Shown here in pieces: positions 37,136 to 46,300 of a DNA stretch of 64,000 nucleotides. The notes beneath the pieces are model-generated. The model saw only the letters and a list, made by a program, of their open reading frames with translations, was not told the origin of the DNA and made no database searches. Source of the stretch: Spartobacteria bacterium (GTDB lineage Bacteria > Verrucomicrobiota > Verrucomicrobiia > Chthoniobacterales > UBA10450); the NCBI GenBank assembly GCA_003169975.1, contig PNAA01000059.1:22611-86610 (forward strand). Direction: 5' to 3'. Position 1 is the first letter of the stretch, and every line of letters starts with the position of its first letter. The position numbers and the translations under genes were made by a program.

Positions 37136-38281
37136 ATGCCCACCGTGAAAATACTGCATTCCCTGGTCTCCAGTCTTCGACCGGCTAACTCGGTTCTCGC
37201 GCGGCGGCTCGCGTTCCCGCTGCTTCTTCTCGGTGCGGCGCTGGCGGTCGTGCAGCCGTGCGCGGGCCTTTCCTTTGAATTTCAGGAGACCGGCAGCCAG
37301 GCCATGCCGCACCCTAATGCACCGGCGACATTATTGGCCAACGGTCAGGCCCTCATCGCGGGTGGAGATGGCCCCATTGCGGACGCGGAACTTTACACTC
37401 CGACAACCGGAACCTGGTCCGCCACCGGCGGTCTCAACGCTGCACGCTCCTATCACACAGCCACTTTGCTACCTAATGGGCAAGTGCTCGTGGCAGGAGG
37501 GTTTGATAGCGACATTCTACTCACAATGACGGAACTCTACGATCCGACAACCGGAACCTGGTCCGCGACTGGCGACCTCGCCAGAGGGCGGTTTTTCCAC
37601 ACGGCGACACTCCTGGACGATGGCAGGGTGCTTGTTGCAGGCGGAATAGGCGACGCTGGCTTGAATATCCGGAGCGCGGAACTCTACGATCCTGTGACGG
37701 GCACCTGGACGACAACCGGCCAGTTAAACCGCGCACGTCAAAACCATACCGCGACCCTGCTGTCCGACGGCAGGGTGCTCGTGGTAGGCGGACTCAACGA
37801 CAGCAGCCTTAGCATCTCAAGCGTGGAAATCTACGACCCGGCGAGCGGGACTTGGTCAACGACCTCCCCTCTCCCCGAGGAGCGCGGCCTTCATTCGGCA
37901 ACATTGCTGCAAAACGGCATGGTTTTGGTAGCAGGCGGGTACTCGAATTCTGGCCCCCTCGCGCGTGCGGACCTCTATGATCCAGCGAGCGGGACCTGGT
38001 CGCCCACCGGCGCGCTTCCCGTTGAAGTCTTCCTTCACGCGGCGACGTTATTGCCGAACGGTGCAGTCTTGGCCACCGGGGGGACGGTGGGCGCCGCTGC
38101 CTATTCCACGGACGCGGAAATTTACGATCCAAGAAACGGAACCTGGACCGCCACCGGCAGCCTCAATGTTGGACGCCGTGATCACACCTCCATCTTGCTC
38201 CGCAAGGGCAAGGTGCTGATAGTAGGCGGGCAATCCGCTGACAGCGCAAGCACAGAACTCGGCCTTCGTGTCCGGCAATAG
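37136..38281 (+). CDS. Secreted kelch-repeat protein
   Basis: 381 residues. An N-terminal signal (FPLLLLGAALAVVQPCAG) precedes six kelch blades with the consensus HTATLLxDGRVLVAGGxxxxxxxxSAELYDPxTGTWSxTGxL, forming a six-bladed propeller. There is no catalytic or anchoring domain; the protein ends LGLRVRQ right after the last blade. Such proteins are usually extracellular adhesion or sugar-binding factors. The start is ATG 37136 in an otherwise poor initiation context. Confidence 0.85.
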   Translation: MPTVKILHSLVSSLRPANSVLARRLAFPLLLLGAALAVVQPCAGLSFEFQETGSQAMPHPNAPATLLANGQALIAGGDGPIADAELYTPTTGTWSATGGLNAARSYHTATLLPNGQVLVAGGFDSDILLTMTELYDPTTGTWSATGDLARGRFFHTATLLDDGRVLVAGGIGDAGLNIRSAELYDPVTGTWTTTGQLNRARQNHTATLLSDGRVLVVGGLNDSSLSISSVEIYDPASGTWSTTSPLPEERGLHSATLLQNGMVLVAGGYSNSGPLARADLYDPASGTWSPTGALPVEVFLHAATLLPNGAVLATGGTVGAAAYSTDAEIYDPRNGTWTATGSLNVGRRDHTSILLRKGKVLIVGGQSADSASTELGLRVRQ

Positions 38282-38337
38282 GGATGCCAATGACTTTTGG
38301 CCGGTGAGCAAATTCGTTCTGGGAATGCAAAGTCGGG

Positions 38338-38610
38338 TCACCGCTTGGGCGTTGCGTCCATCAGTCGCTCCCATTCGCCAAGATTTCCACGAAAACCCAA
38401 GTCACAGGCGGTTTGCCAGGAGAGGCGGGCCGCGGTGTCACGCCGTTTGCCGCTCTTGGTGTCGGGCATACTGCGATAATGGCGTCTAGAGACGAAGATG
38501 TGGACTGCCAGCGGGTCCTGTTCGGTGCGCATCTCCTGCAGCACACCTTCCACCTCACGAATCGCCGCACCAAGGTTTTCCAAGGCGCGCTGTAGTGTGC
38601 GGGATTGCAT
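38338..38610 (-). CDS. Small hypothetical protein
   Basis: 90 residues (MQSRTLQRALENLGAAIREVEGVLQEMRTEQ...). A helical N-terminus is followed by a Trp-containing C-terminus, ARLSWQTACDLGFRGNLGEWERLMDATPKR, whose composition looks genuine. It is cytoplasmic, possibly phage- or toxin-antitoxin-associated, but I recognise no family. It converges on the kelch gene. Confidence 0.5.
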   Translation of the reverse strand: MQSRTLQRALENLGAAIREVEGVLQEMRTEQDPLAVHIFVSRRHYRSMPDTKSGKRRDTAARLSWQTACDLGFRGNLGEWERLMDATPKR

Positions 38611-38847
38611 TGATGTTCAATCGAACATATCCCCGACGCGAGGTCAAAGATGCGCCGCGGTGATCATCGACTGTCGGGGCCGATACCCACAAGTCGGCAG
38701 CGATTAAGAAGATCACCAACTGCGGCCAAACCGGAGCGGACCGTGCCGCCATCTGGCACGAAATCCACCAGGGCGGGCTGTTTGTCTTGCTCCGAGGCAG
38801 CTTTTCGTTCTTGAAGATTTGTCTCGACAAGCTGAAGGCGAACGGGG

Positions 38848-38963
38848 CAATCTAGTGCCGTCGAATAGATCTGGATCTGGCGCGGACGTTTATTCTTGGG
38901 GGCTTCTTCCCCTCTTTCAGACCTGCAGTCGCAGGCAAAATTACCAAGTGAAAGCAAACGTCT
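38848..38963 (+). promoter_or_regulatory. Shared leader element, copy 3
   Basis: The copy aligns with the transcribed part of copies 1 and 2 from CAATCT onward: AATAGATCTGGATCTGGCGC, then hairpin 1 (GGGG-GCTTCTT-CCCC), CTTTCAG, hairpin 2 (CCTGC-AGTC-GCAGG) and GCAAA. It ends AAACGTCTATG at the start codon of the gene at 38964. The upstream TTGACA and AAAATATTTT elements of the other copies are not present. Confidence 0.7.
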
Positions 38964-41030
38964 ATGAGAAAACAATCAGCTGCATGCAAATCGGGCACGC
39001 TCCCGCGCTTCTTTCGAGCCACATGCATCACTGGGCTTCTGCCGGCGCTGGTCTTGTTGCTCAGCATTCAATCCAGCTTTGCCGGGAGCGCCACCTGGCT
39101 GGCAACTCCTGCCACCGGGGACTGGAACACGGCCGCCAATTGGACGGCAGGTGGCCCGCCCAATGGGTCCGCGGACACAGCAACATTCGCCGTATCCAAT
39201 ACAAATGGCGTCTCTCTCTCGGCCACCGCCGAGGTCAATCGCACCGTGTTCAACTCGGGCGCGAGCCCGTTTACGATCACCGCCAGCCCTACGTTTGCCT
39301 TGATCATCAGCGGTGCAGGCATCACGAACAATTCCGCAATCGCACAGAACTTTGTGACTGGTGTGGACGGCGCAGGCGAAATAGGGCAGATCATATTCGC
39401 GAACAGCGCAACCGCCGGGAGCCAGACTGTTTTCACCAACGCGGGTAGTACGATCGGCAATCTACAGCAAGGCGGTACGATGGTGTTCCAGGACAGCTCG
39501 AGCGCTGGCGACGCGATCGTAACCAATCTCGGCGGCGCGGCCGCTGGCGCGCGCGGCGGCGTGATTGAATTCGATAACACCTCGACTGCAGGCAACGCCC
39601 AGGTTACCCTCAATGGCGGCGTGGGCAGCGCGTCCGAAGGCGGGTTCGTTTTCTTCCATGACTCCGCCACCGCCGGCAATGGCACCTTTCTCGCCCAAGG
39701 CGGCGCACCCGGAGCATTTGGTGCCTGGGTCTTTTTCGATGGGAACTCAAACGCGGGCAATGGGACGTTCGTCGCCAACGGCGCACTTAGTGTTGTGTAT
39801 ATCGGAGGAGCAGCCAGCGCCGCCAACGGTAACTTCACCAATGACGGCGGACCAGCCACCGGCGCCGGTCAGGGCGGTCAAACGAGTCTCGATGCAGACG
39901 CGACCGGGGGGAACGCGACTTTTACGACCAATGGCGCCCCGGTTGCCGGCGGCCTCCCCGGCTATATGGGGGTCAATAACACCTCTACCGCGGGTAACGC
40001 CACCTTCACGGTCAATGGCGGAGCAGTTAGCGGGGCAGCCGGGGGCCTCCTTCAGTTTATCGATTACATGGGTTTGGTTGGCGCCCCAACCGCGGCTAAT
40101 GCCACGATCACGGTTAACGGCGGCGAAGTTAGCGGCGCAGCTGCGGGCCTCCTCCAGTTCACCAATAGCTCGACTGCAGAGAACGCCACTCTGGTCGCCA
40201 ACGGCGGAGCCGGTGGTGGCGACGGCGGTAAAATCCAGTTTACTGTTGATTCTACCGGCGGTGCTGCGCTCGTGACGGTTTCCGGCAACGGCAATCTCGA
40301 CATCAGCGGCCACAATACTCCGGGCGTGACGATTGGCTCGATCGAAGGCAGCGGCCTTGTCTTCTTGGGGGCTAACAAACTTACCATTGGCAGCAACAAC
40401 CTAAGCACCGCTTTTTCCGGAACGACCCAGGACGGTGGCCTGAATGGTGGCACGGGCGGCTCACTGACGAAAATCGGCAAGGGCAAACTAACTCTGAGCA
40501 CGGCGAGCACCTACACTGGAGGCACCACCGTTAGCAAAGGCACACTCCTGGTCACAAATAAAACCGGCTCCGCCACAGGCAGAGGGACCGTGCTGGTCAA
40601 CGCCGGGACACTCGGCGGAACCGGCAAGATCTCCGGCGCGGTTACTGTCGCGTCGGGAGCTACCCCTGCGGCACTGGCGCCTGGGAGTGGCAGCAAACCC
40701 GGCACACTAACCGTGCTGAGCACTCTGGCGTTCGGTTCCCATGCCACTTATAAAGTGGATTTGAACAGCAGCACCGTCAAAGCCGATCGAATCATCGCCA
40801 AGGGCGTGACCATCAGCAGCGGCGCTCTGGTTTCGATTGGTGACCTCGGCAGCAGCATGCTGCCGAGCGGCACGGTCTTTACCGTAATCAACAATACCGC
40901 CGCAACCCCGATCGCCGGGACCTTTAGCAACCTTGCCGATAACTCTACGTTAACTGTCGGCAGTAACACCTACCTCGTGAACTACGAAGGCGGCGACGGG
41001 AATGATCTGACGCTGAGTGTCGTGCCGTAG
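38964..41030 (+). CDS. Autotransporter-associated beta-strand repeat protein 1
   Basis: 688 residues with a signal peptide (LLPALVLLLSIQSSFAG). SATWLATPATGDWNTAANWT is the usual start of this group. It is followed by many short repeats of STAGNATFTVNGG[AV]SGAAGGLLQF type, then the beta-helix motif SLTKIGKGKLTLSTASTYTGGTTVSKGTLLV (PATR/autotransporter-associated repeat). The C-terminus ends YEGGDGNDLTLSVVP. There is no translocator barrel, so export is by signal peptide only. It is presumably a long beta-solenoid at or outside the outer membrane. Expression is probably controlled through leader copy 3. Confidence 0.85.
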   Translation: MRKQSAACKSGTLPRFFRATCITGLLPALVLLLSIQSSFAGSATWLATPATGDWNTAANWTAGGPPNGSADTATFAVSNTNGVSLSATAEVNRTVFNSGASPFTITASPTFALIISGAGITNNSAIAQNFVTGVDGAGEIGQIIFANSATAGSQTVFTNAGSTIGNLQQGGTMVFQDSSSAGDAIVTNLGGAAAGARGGVIEFDNTSTAGNAQVTLNGGVGSASEGGFVFFHDSATAGNGTFLAQGGAPGAFGAWVFFDGNSNAGNGTFVANGALSVVYIGGAASAANGNFTNDGGPATGAGQGGQTSLDADATGGNATFTTNGAPVAGGLPGYMGVNNTSTAGNATFTVNGGAVSGAAGGLLQFIDYMGLVGAPTAANATITVNGGEVSGAAAGLLQFTNSSTAENATLVANGGAGGGDGGKIQFTVDSTGGAALVTVSGNGNLDISGHNTPGVTIGSIEGSGLVFLGANKLTIGSNNLSTAFSGTTQDGGLNGGTGGSLTKIGKGKLTLSTASTYTGGTTVSKGTLLVTNKTGSATGRGTVLVNAGTLGGTGKISGAVTVASGATPAALAPGSGSKPGTLTVLSTLAFGSHATYKVDLNSSTVKADRIIAKGVTISSGALVSIGDLGSSMLPSGTVFTVINNTAATPIAGTFSNLADNSTLTVGSNTYLVNYEGGDGNDLTLSVVP

Positions 41031-41163
41031 CTAAATTTAGGCCTATCGAGGGAAAACAACAAGTTTGCCAAGCCGCCCCCAGGCACAGGGGATTCGTCAC
41101 GGCGGCAACGCCTACCACTCGAAAAGTCTGGCAAATTCACCACTAAAGGGGGAGTGTGAAAGG

Positions 41164-41355
41164 ATGAAACTAAAAACCAATCGACTATCGCGCTTGGCGG
41201 GCCTGAGCACGCTTGGCATCGTGCTCTTGATCGTCGTCCTCGTCATCCTCTTCGGCGGCGGCTTCGGCTTTGGCTGGGGCGGCCCCGGCTACTATGGCGG
41301 CGGCGGCCTCGTCCTCCTCATCATCATCGTTTTGTTGGTGCTGGGGAAGCTGTAA
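41164..41355 (+). CDS. DUF3309-like glycine-rich membrane peptide
   Basis: 63 residues from ATG 41164. Two hydrophobic segments (LGIVLLIVVLVILFGGGFGFGW and GGGLVLLIIIVLLVLGKL) flank a GGPGYYGGGG turn, as in DUF3309 proteins. The run GGGGGAGTGTGAAAGG upstream includes a usable ribosome binding site. Function unknown. Confidence 0.75.
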   Translation: MKLKTNRLSRLAGLSTLGIVLLIVVLVILFGGGFGFGWGGPGYYGGGGLVLLIIIVLLVLGKL

Positions 41356-41361
41356 TGCGAT

Positions 41362-41515
41362 CTGGCCAGCACAGGCCGCGCAAATCCAGAAGGTGAGCGA
41401 CCAGCTTCGGACCCAAGCTCTCGCTCCGCGTGTGGTGGCTAACAATTGATCGCTTGATTGTTCAGACCAGCCTCGCGTAGATCGCAACGGAAATGCCGGA
41501 AACCAGCGTGCCGTA
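41362..41515 (+). pseudogene. Orphan 3'-end copy of the S74-chaperone gene
   Basis: The segment CAAATCCAGAAGGTGAGCGA through AACAATTGATCGCTTGATTG matches the last 25 codons and about 65 bp of downstream DNA of the gene at 43501-44697 almost base for base. Only the 3' end is present, reading QIQKVSDQLRTQALAPRVVANN. It marks a recombination joint. Confidence 0.85.
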
Positions 41516-41607
41516 GCCGTCAGGCAATTTGGGCTTGCCAGGGGCGGCGGGCTCTTGGTAAAAGAGATCCGCGCCGACGAGAGGTGCCCTAAACCGAACG
41601 GGAACTT

Positions 41608-43371
41608 ATGAAAAACCATCGTCTCATCCTGCCGATCTTGCTCTTGCCAGCCCTGCTTTTCCTTCTCGCGCCTCAATCGCTCCATGCCGGCAGCGCGACC
41701 TGGAATCTCAATCCCGCCACCGGCGATTGGAACACGGCGTCCAACTGGATGCCTAATACGGTGCCTAACGGATCGACAGATATCGCGACCTTTGGCGTTT
41801 CTAATACGACCGCGGTCTCCCTTTCGTCGCCGACCACGGTCGCGGGTATTGCCTTCGGTTCTGGCGCGAGCGGCTTTAGCATCACAGCCAGCCCGAGCCT
41901 TAGCCTTACGATAGCTGGCGCGGGCATGACGAATAATTCCGGCCACGCGCAGAAGTTCGACTGCCCAACGGATGCGAATGGAAATTTTGGCTCCATCATT
42001 TTCAATGGGAATGCGTCCGCGGGTTATCTTTGCAATTATTCGACCGAACCGGGGAGGTTGAGCGGAGTCTCCGGCGGCTTGGTGCAGTTCGTGAACGATT
42101 CGAACGTCGGCCAGCCGACCGTGACCAATCTCGGCTCGCAGATCTCCGGCACCCTCGGTGTCCTCGGCGGAGAGACCGATTTCTATGCCAGCAACGCGGG
42201 CAATGGGACGTTCATCGCGGCGGGTGCCGGTCCAGGCGGCAAGAACGGCGGGAGGATCGCATTCTTTACCACTTCAAGTGCAGGCACGGCGACCTTCAAG
42301 GCTCTGGCCGGACGCGATTCCGCCGCGGGTGGGGTGATTAATTTTCACGACGAATCGAGCGCGGAGCAGGGAAACTTCATTCTGGCCGGCGCGAGCGCTC
42401 AGTTTGCCACGAGCGGAGCGGTCAATTTCGAAGACACGGCGACGGCGGCCAATGGCCTTTTCATTATTCATCAGGCCAGCCCAGATTCCGAACTGGGCTT
42501 TCCTGGCAGCGTTACCTTTACGAGCAACTCCAGCGCGGGCAATGCCACTTTCATCGCTGATGGCGACCCATTCCTGCCTGGAGCCGCAGCGTTCATTAAT
42601 TTCGAGGATGACTCTTTGGGTGGGACAGCTCGGATCGAACTGCCAGGCGGACAACTGTTTTGCACTAATCACAACGCACCCGGCCTGACGATTGGGTCGC
42701 TCGAGGGATCGGGTGACGTGTATCTAGGAACCAATCTCGCCATCGGCGCGAACAATCTCAGCACCACCTTTTCCGGAACGATTATCGGAGCGTCGGGCGC
42801 TGGCTCGATCACGAAGGTGGGCACCAAGAAATTCACCTTGAGCGGCTCGAATACTTACGGCCAAGGAACGACCGTGGCGGAGGGTATCCTCGAAGTAGCC
42901 AACACAACTGGCTCGGCGACCGGTCCCGGCGCCGTGGAGGTGAATGGGGGCACGCTCGGCGGGAGCGGCGTCATCGCCGGCGCAGTGAGCCTGAACTTTG
43001 GAGCCACGCTCGCTCCAGCTACGAACACGACCAAGCAGGCTACGCTCACGATCCAAAGCAGCCTCACTTTTAACTCCGGGTCCACTTACACCTGCACGTT
43101 CAAAACCAAAGAAGGACAATTGCGGACGGATGAAGTGGTTGCCAAGGGAGTGACGATCAACGGAGCAACCTTCAACCTGTCGGGGGTGGTACAAGGTACG
43201 GTAAACCCCGGTCTAGTCTTAACCGTGATAAGTAATACGGGTGCCATCCCGATCACTGGCACCTTCGCCAATCTGCCCGACGGCGCGATCCTGACGGTGG
43301 GCGGGAACAACTTCCAAGCCAGCTACGAAGGCGGCGACGGGAATGACCTCACGCTAACCGTCGTGCCGTAA
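41608..43371 (+). CDS. Autotransporter-associated beta-strand repeat protein 2
   Basis: 587 residues. It is a paralogue of the protein at 38964, with the same signal and opening (GSATWNLNPATGDWNTASNWMPNTVPNGSTDIATF), a middle of SSAGNATF-type repeats, the motif SITKVGTKKFTLSGSNTYGQGTTVAEG, and the identical end YEGGDGNDLTLTVVP. It does not have leader copy 3 in front; its upstream DNA is the orphan S74 fragment. Predicted extracellular beta-solenoid. Confidence 0.85.
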   Translation: MKNHRLILPILLLPALLFLLAPQSLHAGSATWNLNPATGDWNTASNWMPNTVPNGSTDIATFGVSNTTAVSLSSPTTVAGIAFGSGASGFSITASPSLSLTIAGAGMTNNSGHAQKFDCPTDANGNFGSIIFNGNASAGYLCNYSTEPGRLSGVSGGLVQFVNDSNVGQPTVTNLGSQISGTLGVLGGETDFYASNAGNGTFIAAGAGPGGKNGGRIAFFTTSSAGTATFKALAGRDSAAGGVINFHDESSAEQGNFILAGASAQFATSGAVNFEDTATAANGLFIIHQASPDSELGFPGSVTFTSNSSAGNATFIADGDPFLPGAAAFINFEDDSLGGTARIELPGGQLFCTNHNAPGLTIGSLEGSGDVYLGTNLAIGANNLSTTFSGTIIGASGAGSITKVGTKKFTLSGSNTYGQGTTVAEGILEVANTTGSATGPGAVEVNGGTLGGSGVIAGAVSLNFGATLAPATNTTKQATLTIQSSLTFNSGSTYTCTFKTKEGQLRTDEVVAKGVTINGATFNLSGVVQGTVNPGLVLTVISNTGAIPITGTFANLPDGAILTVGGNNFQASYEGGDGNDLTLTVVP

Positions 43372-43397
43372 GCATTTCCGAGTTTTCGAGCAACAAT

Positions 43398-43417
43398 CTC
43401 CCAGAGGGAGCAGTTTT
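43398..43417 (+). terminator. Weak terminator after beta-strand repeat gene 2
   Basis: CTCCC-AGA-GGGAG (43398-43410) is followed by CAGTTTT. The stem is short, so the call is tentative. Confidence 0.35.
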
Positions 43418-43500
43418 CGTCCCGACGATGCAGTCGGAGCATTTTTGTCTTGACCTGCGGCTGCTCGCCCCGTCACACTGTGCGTCTCAGGAGCAACCCT

Positions 43501-44697
43501 ATGAAAAACTCACATCCACGTATCAACCTCACCAGCCTTCTCGCTGCCGCCTGCCTCGTGCTCGCGCCCGCCGCACCCGCTGTCAGCCCGCCACCGGATG
43601 GAGGTTATGCAAATGAAAATACCGCGGAAGGTCAAGACGCGCTGTTTAGTTTAACCAGCGGCAGCTTTAACACCGCCATCGGCTTCCAAGCGCTCCACGC
43701 CAACACAACCGGCTCTTCCAACACGGCCACCGGAGACGCCGCCCTTGTGAATAATACGACGGGGATGCGCAACACCGCCGTCGGACCGCACGCGTTGTAC
43801 CTCAACACGACGGGCCTCGCTAACACCGCCATCGGAGCCTACTCGATGATCAATAACACTAGCGGGGGTTTTAATACGACATTGGGTAGTGACAGCTTGC
43901 AAAACAACACGACTGGGGCGGGTAACACCGCTGTCGGCTATCAGACGCTCATCGGCAACACCACTGGCATCTCGAACACGGCCAACGGTGACGAAGCTCT
44001 CTCGGTTAATACCACAGGCGGCTTCAATACGGCGATCGGCGCAGGCGCTTTGTCAGCTAATACCACCGGCAACACCAACATCGCCATCGGTTTTAACGCC
44101 GGCTTCAATTTCACCACCGGCAGTAATAATATCGACATAGGAAATGGCGGAGCCCCGACTGATTCCGGGGTCATCCGCCTCGGCACTGGTGGCACTCATA
44201 CGGCGGCCTTTATCGCCGGCATAGCCGGGACGCCACTCCGGGGCGCACCGGTCGCCATTACCTCAGATGGACAATTAGGCGTCAGGGCTTCCTCCGCACG
44301 CTTCAAGGAAGAGATCAAGCCGATGGGCAAAGCGAGCGAAGTCATCCTCGCGCTGAAGCCTGTCAGTTTCCGCTATAAGAAGGCGATCGATCCCGATGGC
44401 CTCCGCGAATTTGGGCTCGTGGCCGAGCAGGTGGAGAAAATCGATCCCGATCTGGTGGCCCGAGATGACCTGGGCATGCCCTACACGGTTCGCTACGAAG
44501 AAGTGAACGCGATGTTGCTCAACGAGTTTCTCAAGGAGCACCGGAAGGTAGCTGATCAGGGCGACCAAATCACGGAGTTGAAGGCGACCGTGGCGGAGCT
44601 GAAATCAATTCTCAAAGCTCAAGCAGCGCAAATCCAGAAGGTGAGCGACCAGCTTAGGACGCAATCCCTTGCTCCCCGCGTGGTGGCGAACAATTGA
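43501..44697 (+). CDS. Secreted head-repeat protein with S74 intramolecular chaperone
   Basis: 398 residues from ATG 43501. After a signal peptide come about ten 14-22 residue repeats NTTGxxNTAIGxxAL, like the trimeric autotransporter head (YadA-type) repeat. The C-terminal part SSARFKEEIKPMGKASEVILALKPVSFRYKKAIDPDGLREFGLVAEQVE is a Peptidase_S74 endosialidase chaperone with the Ser and Lys of the self-cleavage dyad in SSARFK. A final coiled coil (ITELKATVAELKSILKAQAAQIQKV) would hold a trimer. No membrane anchor. It probably forms a trimeric fibre, as in phage tail spikes. Confidence 0.85.
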   Translation: MKNSHPRINLTSLLAAACLVLAPAAPAVSPPPDGGYANENTAEGQDALFSLTSGSFNTAIGFQALHANTTGSSNTATGDAALVNNTTGMRNTAVGPHALYLNTTGLANTAIGAYSMINNTSGGFNTTLGSDSLQNNTTGAGNTAVGYQTLIGNTTGISNTANGDEALSVNTTGGFNTAIGAGALSANTTGNTNIAIGFNAGFNFTTGSNNIDIGNGGAPTDSGVIRLGTGGTHTAAFIAGIAGTPLRGAPVAITSDGQLGVRASSARFKEEIKPMGKASEVILALKPVSFRYKKAIDPDGLREFGLVAEQVEKIDPDLVARDDLGMPYTVRYEEVNAMLLNEFLKEHRKVADQGDQITELKATVAELKSILKAQAAQIQKVSDQLRTQSLAPRVVANN

Positions 44698-44787
44698 TCG
44701 CTTGATTGTTCAGACCAGCCTCGCGTAGACCGCCACTGAAATGCCGGAAACTGGGCAACCGTTATGCCGTCAGAACGGCTGTAGCGG

Positions 44788-45372
44788 CTAAATCGGCCTG
44801 ATCCAGTCCTCCGGCGCTGCCGTGATCAGGATTTCATACACCCCGGGCGGCTCCGGGAACGCAGCCAAATACTTTTCGATGACCGCATTCACTTGCTGGT
44901 CGCAATATGAAATGAAGTGGCCGCACAGTTTATGCACCTTCCACCTGGTCTCACTATTCATGTCGACTGGCAGTGTGGTATGAAGATCGAAACCTGTCGC
45001 ATCGCGGCGGACAAGCACCTTGTTTGGAGTTCCGCTGTGGCCGCCTGCCGGAAGTGCGTCTATATGGCCGATGACTTTGTTGCGAAAGTCGAGGATTTCG
45101 TAATGCGTAGAGAGCAATTCCGAGGGCGGCGCGACTCCGTTCAATGGAATCATTCGCTCCGACGGAGTGACTTGTGACTTCGTGAAGGGACGCGCATATG
45201 CGACCACAACGGCGGTAACCAACGCACGAAGTTCGAAAGACGAGCTAATCCCTCTGTTCATGTGCTCAATCCACTCCACCGCTTGCAACAAGGACGAACG
45301 AGAGTAAGCGTGGAGCCACAGGCTCTTAAGATCTTCTATCTCCGGGCGCATGTCAGTCTCTAGAGCTCGCAA
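44788..45372 (-). CDS. Hypothetical cytoplasmic protein
   Basis: 194 residues without signal or membrane segment. The first half is helical (LKSLWLHAYSRSSLLQAVEWIEHMNRGISSSFELRALVTAVVVAYARPF) and resembles HEPN-like four-helix proteins in length and pattern, but the RxxxxH motif is not present, so no assignment is made. Confidence 0.6.
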   Translation of the reverse strand: MRALETDMRPEIEDLKSLWLHAYSRSSLLQAVEWIEHMNRGISSSFELRALVTAVVVAYARPFTKSQVTPSERMIPLNGVAPPSELLSTHYEILDFRNKVIGHIDALPAGGHSGTPNKVLVRRDATGFDLHTTLPVDMNSETRWKVHKLCGHFISYCDQQVNAVIEKYLAAFPEPPGVYEILITAAPEDWIRPI

Positions 45373-45443
45373 CGAATGAAGTCATAATCGAGTCGGGCGG
45401 CGTTGGCTCCATCGATTGGTTCGATGCTTTCATTCGCCACTCG

Positions 45444-45860
45444 TCAATCGAGTGAATCCGGAAAGATCATCGTCCCGTCTTTATCGAATCCGAAAGTCAC
45501 TTTAGATGAGCCTCCGTGTTCATCAGTAGCGAACCCGGCGTAAACGCGACCGGGAATGAGCTTCTGCGGTTGAATCATCGTGGTAAAACCAGGAGGCGTA
45601 ACCCCGTACTCGATCGGCTATTTCAGACCACGGCCGCTCAAGATGGCCCACATCGCCTTCCACCGGTCATCGGCCGTCCGAATAGAAACGGTGAATGACT
45701 TGATATCGGTCTTCGGACGTGTGGTCGAATCACGGTAAAACTCGAACCGGATCGGTCCGCCCAATCGTCCGCTCGCCTTAGAAACAAACGAGTATGACAT
45801 CGCCTCAGCAGCGATGCCCGCGGACAGCAATAACATGACGGCAACGACGCGCATTAGCAT
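45444..45860 (-). pseudogene. Secreted protein gene interrupted by an in-frame TAG
   Basis: The 80-codon first part (MLMRVVAVMLLLSAGIAAEAMSYSF, ..., MWAILSGRGLK) ends at a TAG (45620-45618). The same frame continues directly as PIEYGVTPPGFTTMIQPQKL, through GRVYAGFATDEHGGSSKVTFGF, to a TGA at 45446-45444. With the TAG read through, the product is about 138 residues with a signal peptide. Either a nonsense mutation has inactivated it, or the stop is read through. Confidence 0.75.
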
Positions 45861-46069
45861 CTAACGAGTATTCGGCCCCAAAAATCTGCAATTAAAGGCA
45901 GACAAAATCTGTATAATCCGCTTCCCCTCCAAGCTGCCGCCCGTTAAATACGGATTCATGTCGCCTATCCTGTCCGGTCCTGCCGCTGGAGGGAAGCCTA
46001 AAGGGTTTTTCGTTTGTCCACCAACCATGGTCGGGCCCTCCTTCTCGCTTAATGAATCCCGCTCCACCT
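45861..46069. other. Intergenic region before repeat copy B
   Basis: No gene is supported. A short minus-strand frame (45861-46112) has no motif. Confidence 0.4.
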
Positions 46070-46300
46070 CGGCACTTTCCCCTCGCATGGGACGCTCCGA
46101 GATCGAGCGCAACTAAATCCTAGATCACTCAAAACCTTGACTTTTGCAGACAGAAGTGGACTCTCCGAAAAGTGCCGGGGGGCAAAACGGGTGGACTCCC
46201 AGCCTCAGAATGGGCTGTGGTTTTGAACGTTAAGTCTCAGCGGCAGAGCTGGTTGAGGGGGTATAGCTCAGTTGGTAGAGCGTCTCGTTCGCAAAGATTT
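46070..46300. repeat. Long direct repeat, copy B (ends in tRNA-Ala-like sequence)
   Basis: Counterpart of 31187-31425. The copy ends with GGGGGTA-TA-GCTC-AGTTGGTA-GAGC and TCTCG-TTCGCAA (46257-46293), the 5' half of a tRNA-Ala with a CGC anticodon; the following AGATT does not pair with TCTCG, so this copy is broken inside the anticodon arm. Confidence 0.85.
46257..46293 (+). pseudogene. 5' half of tRNA-Ala, broken
   Basis: Acceptor strand, D-arm and anticodon loop up to CGCAA are intact. The 3' anticodon strand and everything after it are missing. Confidence 0.6.
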
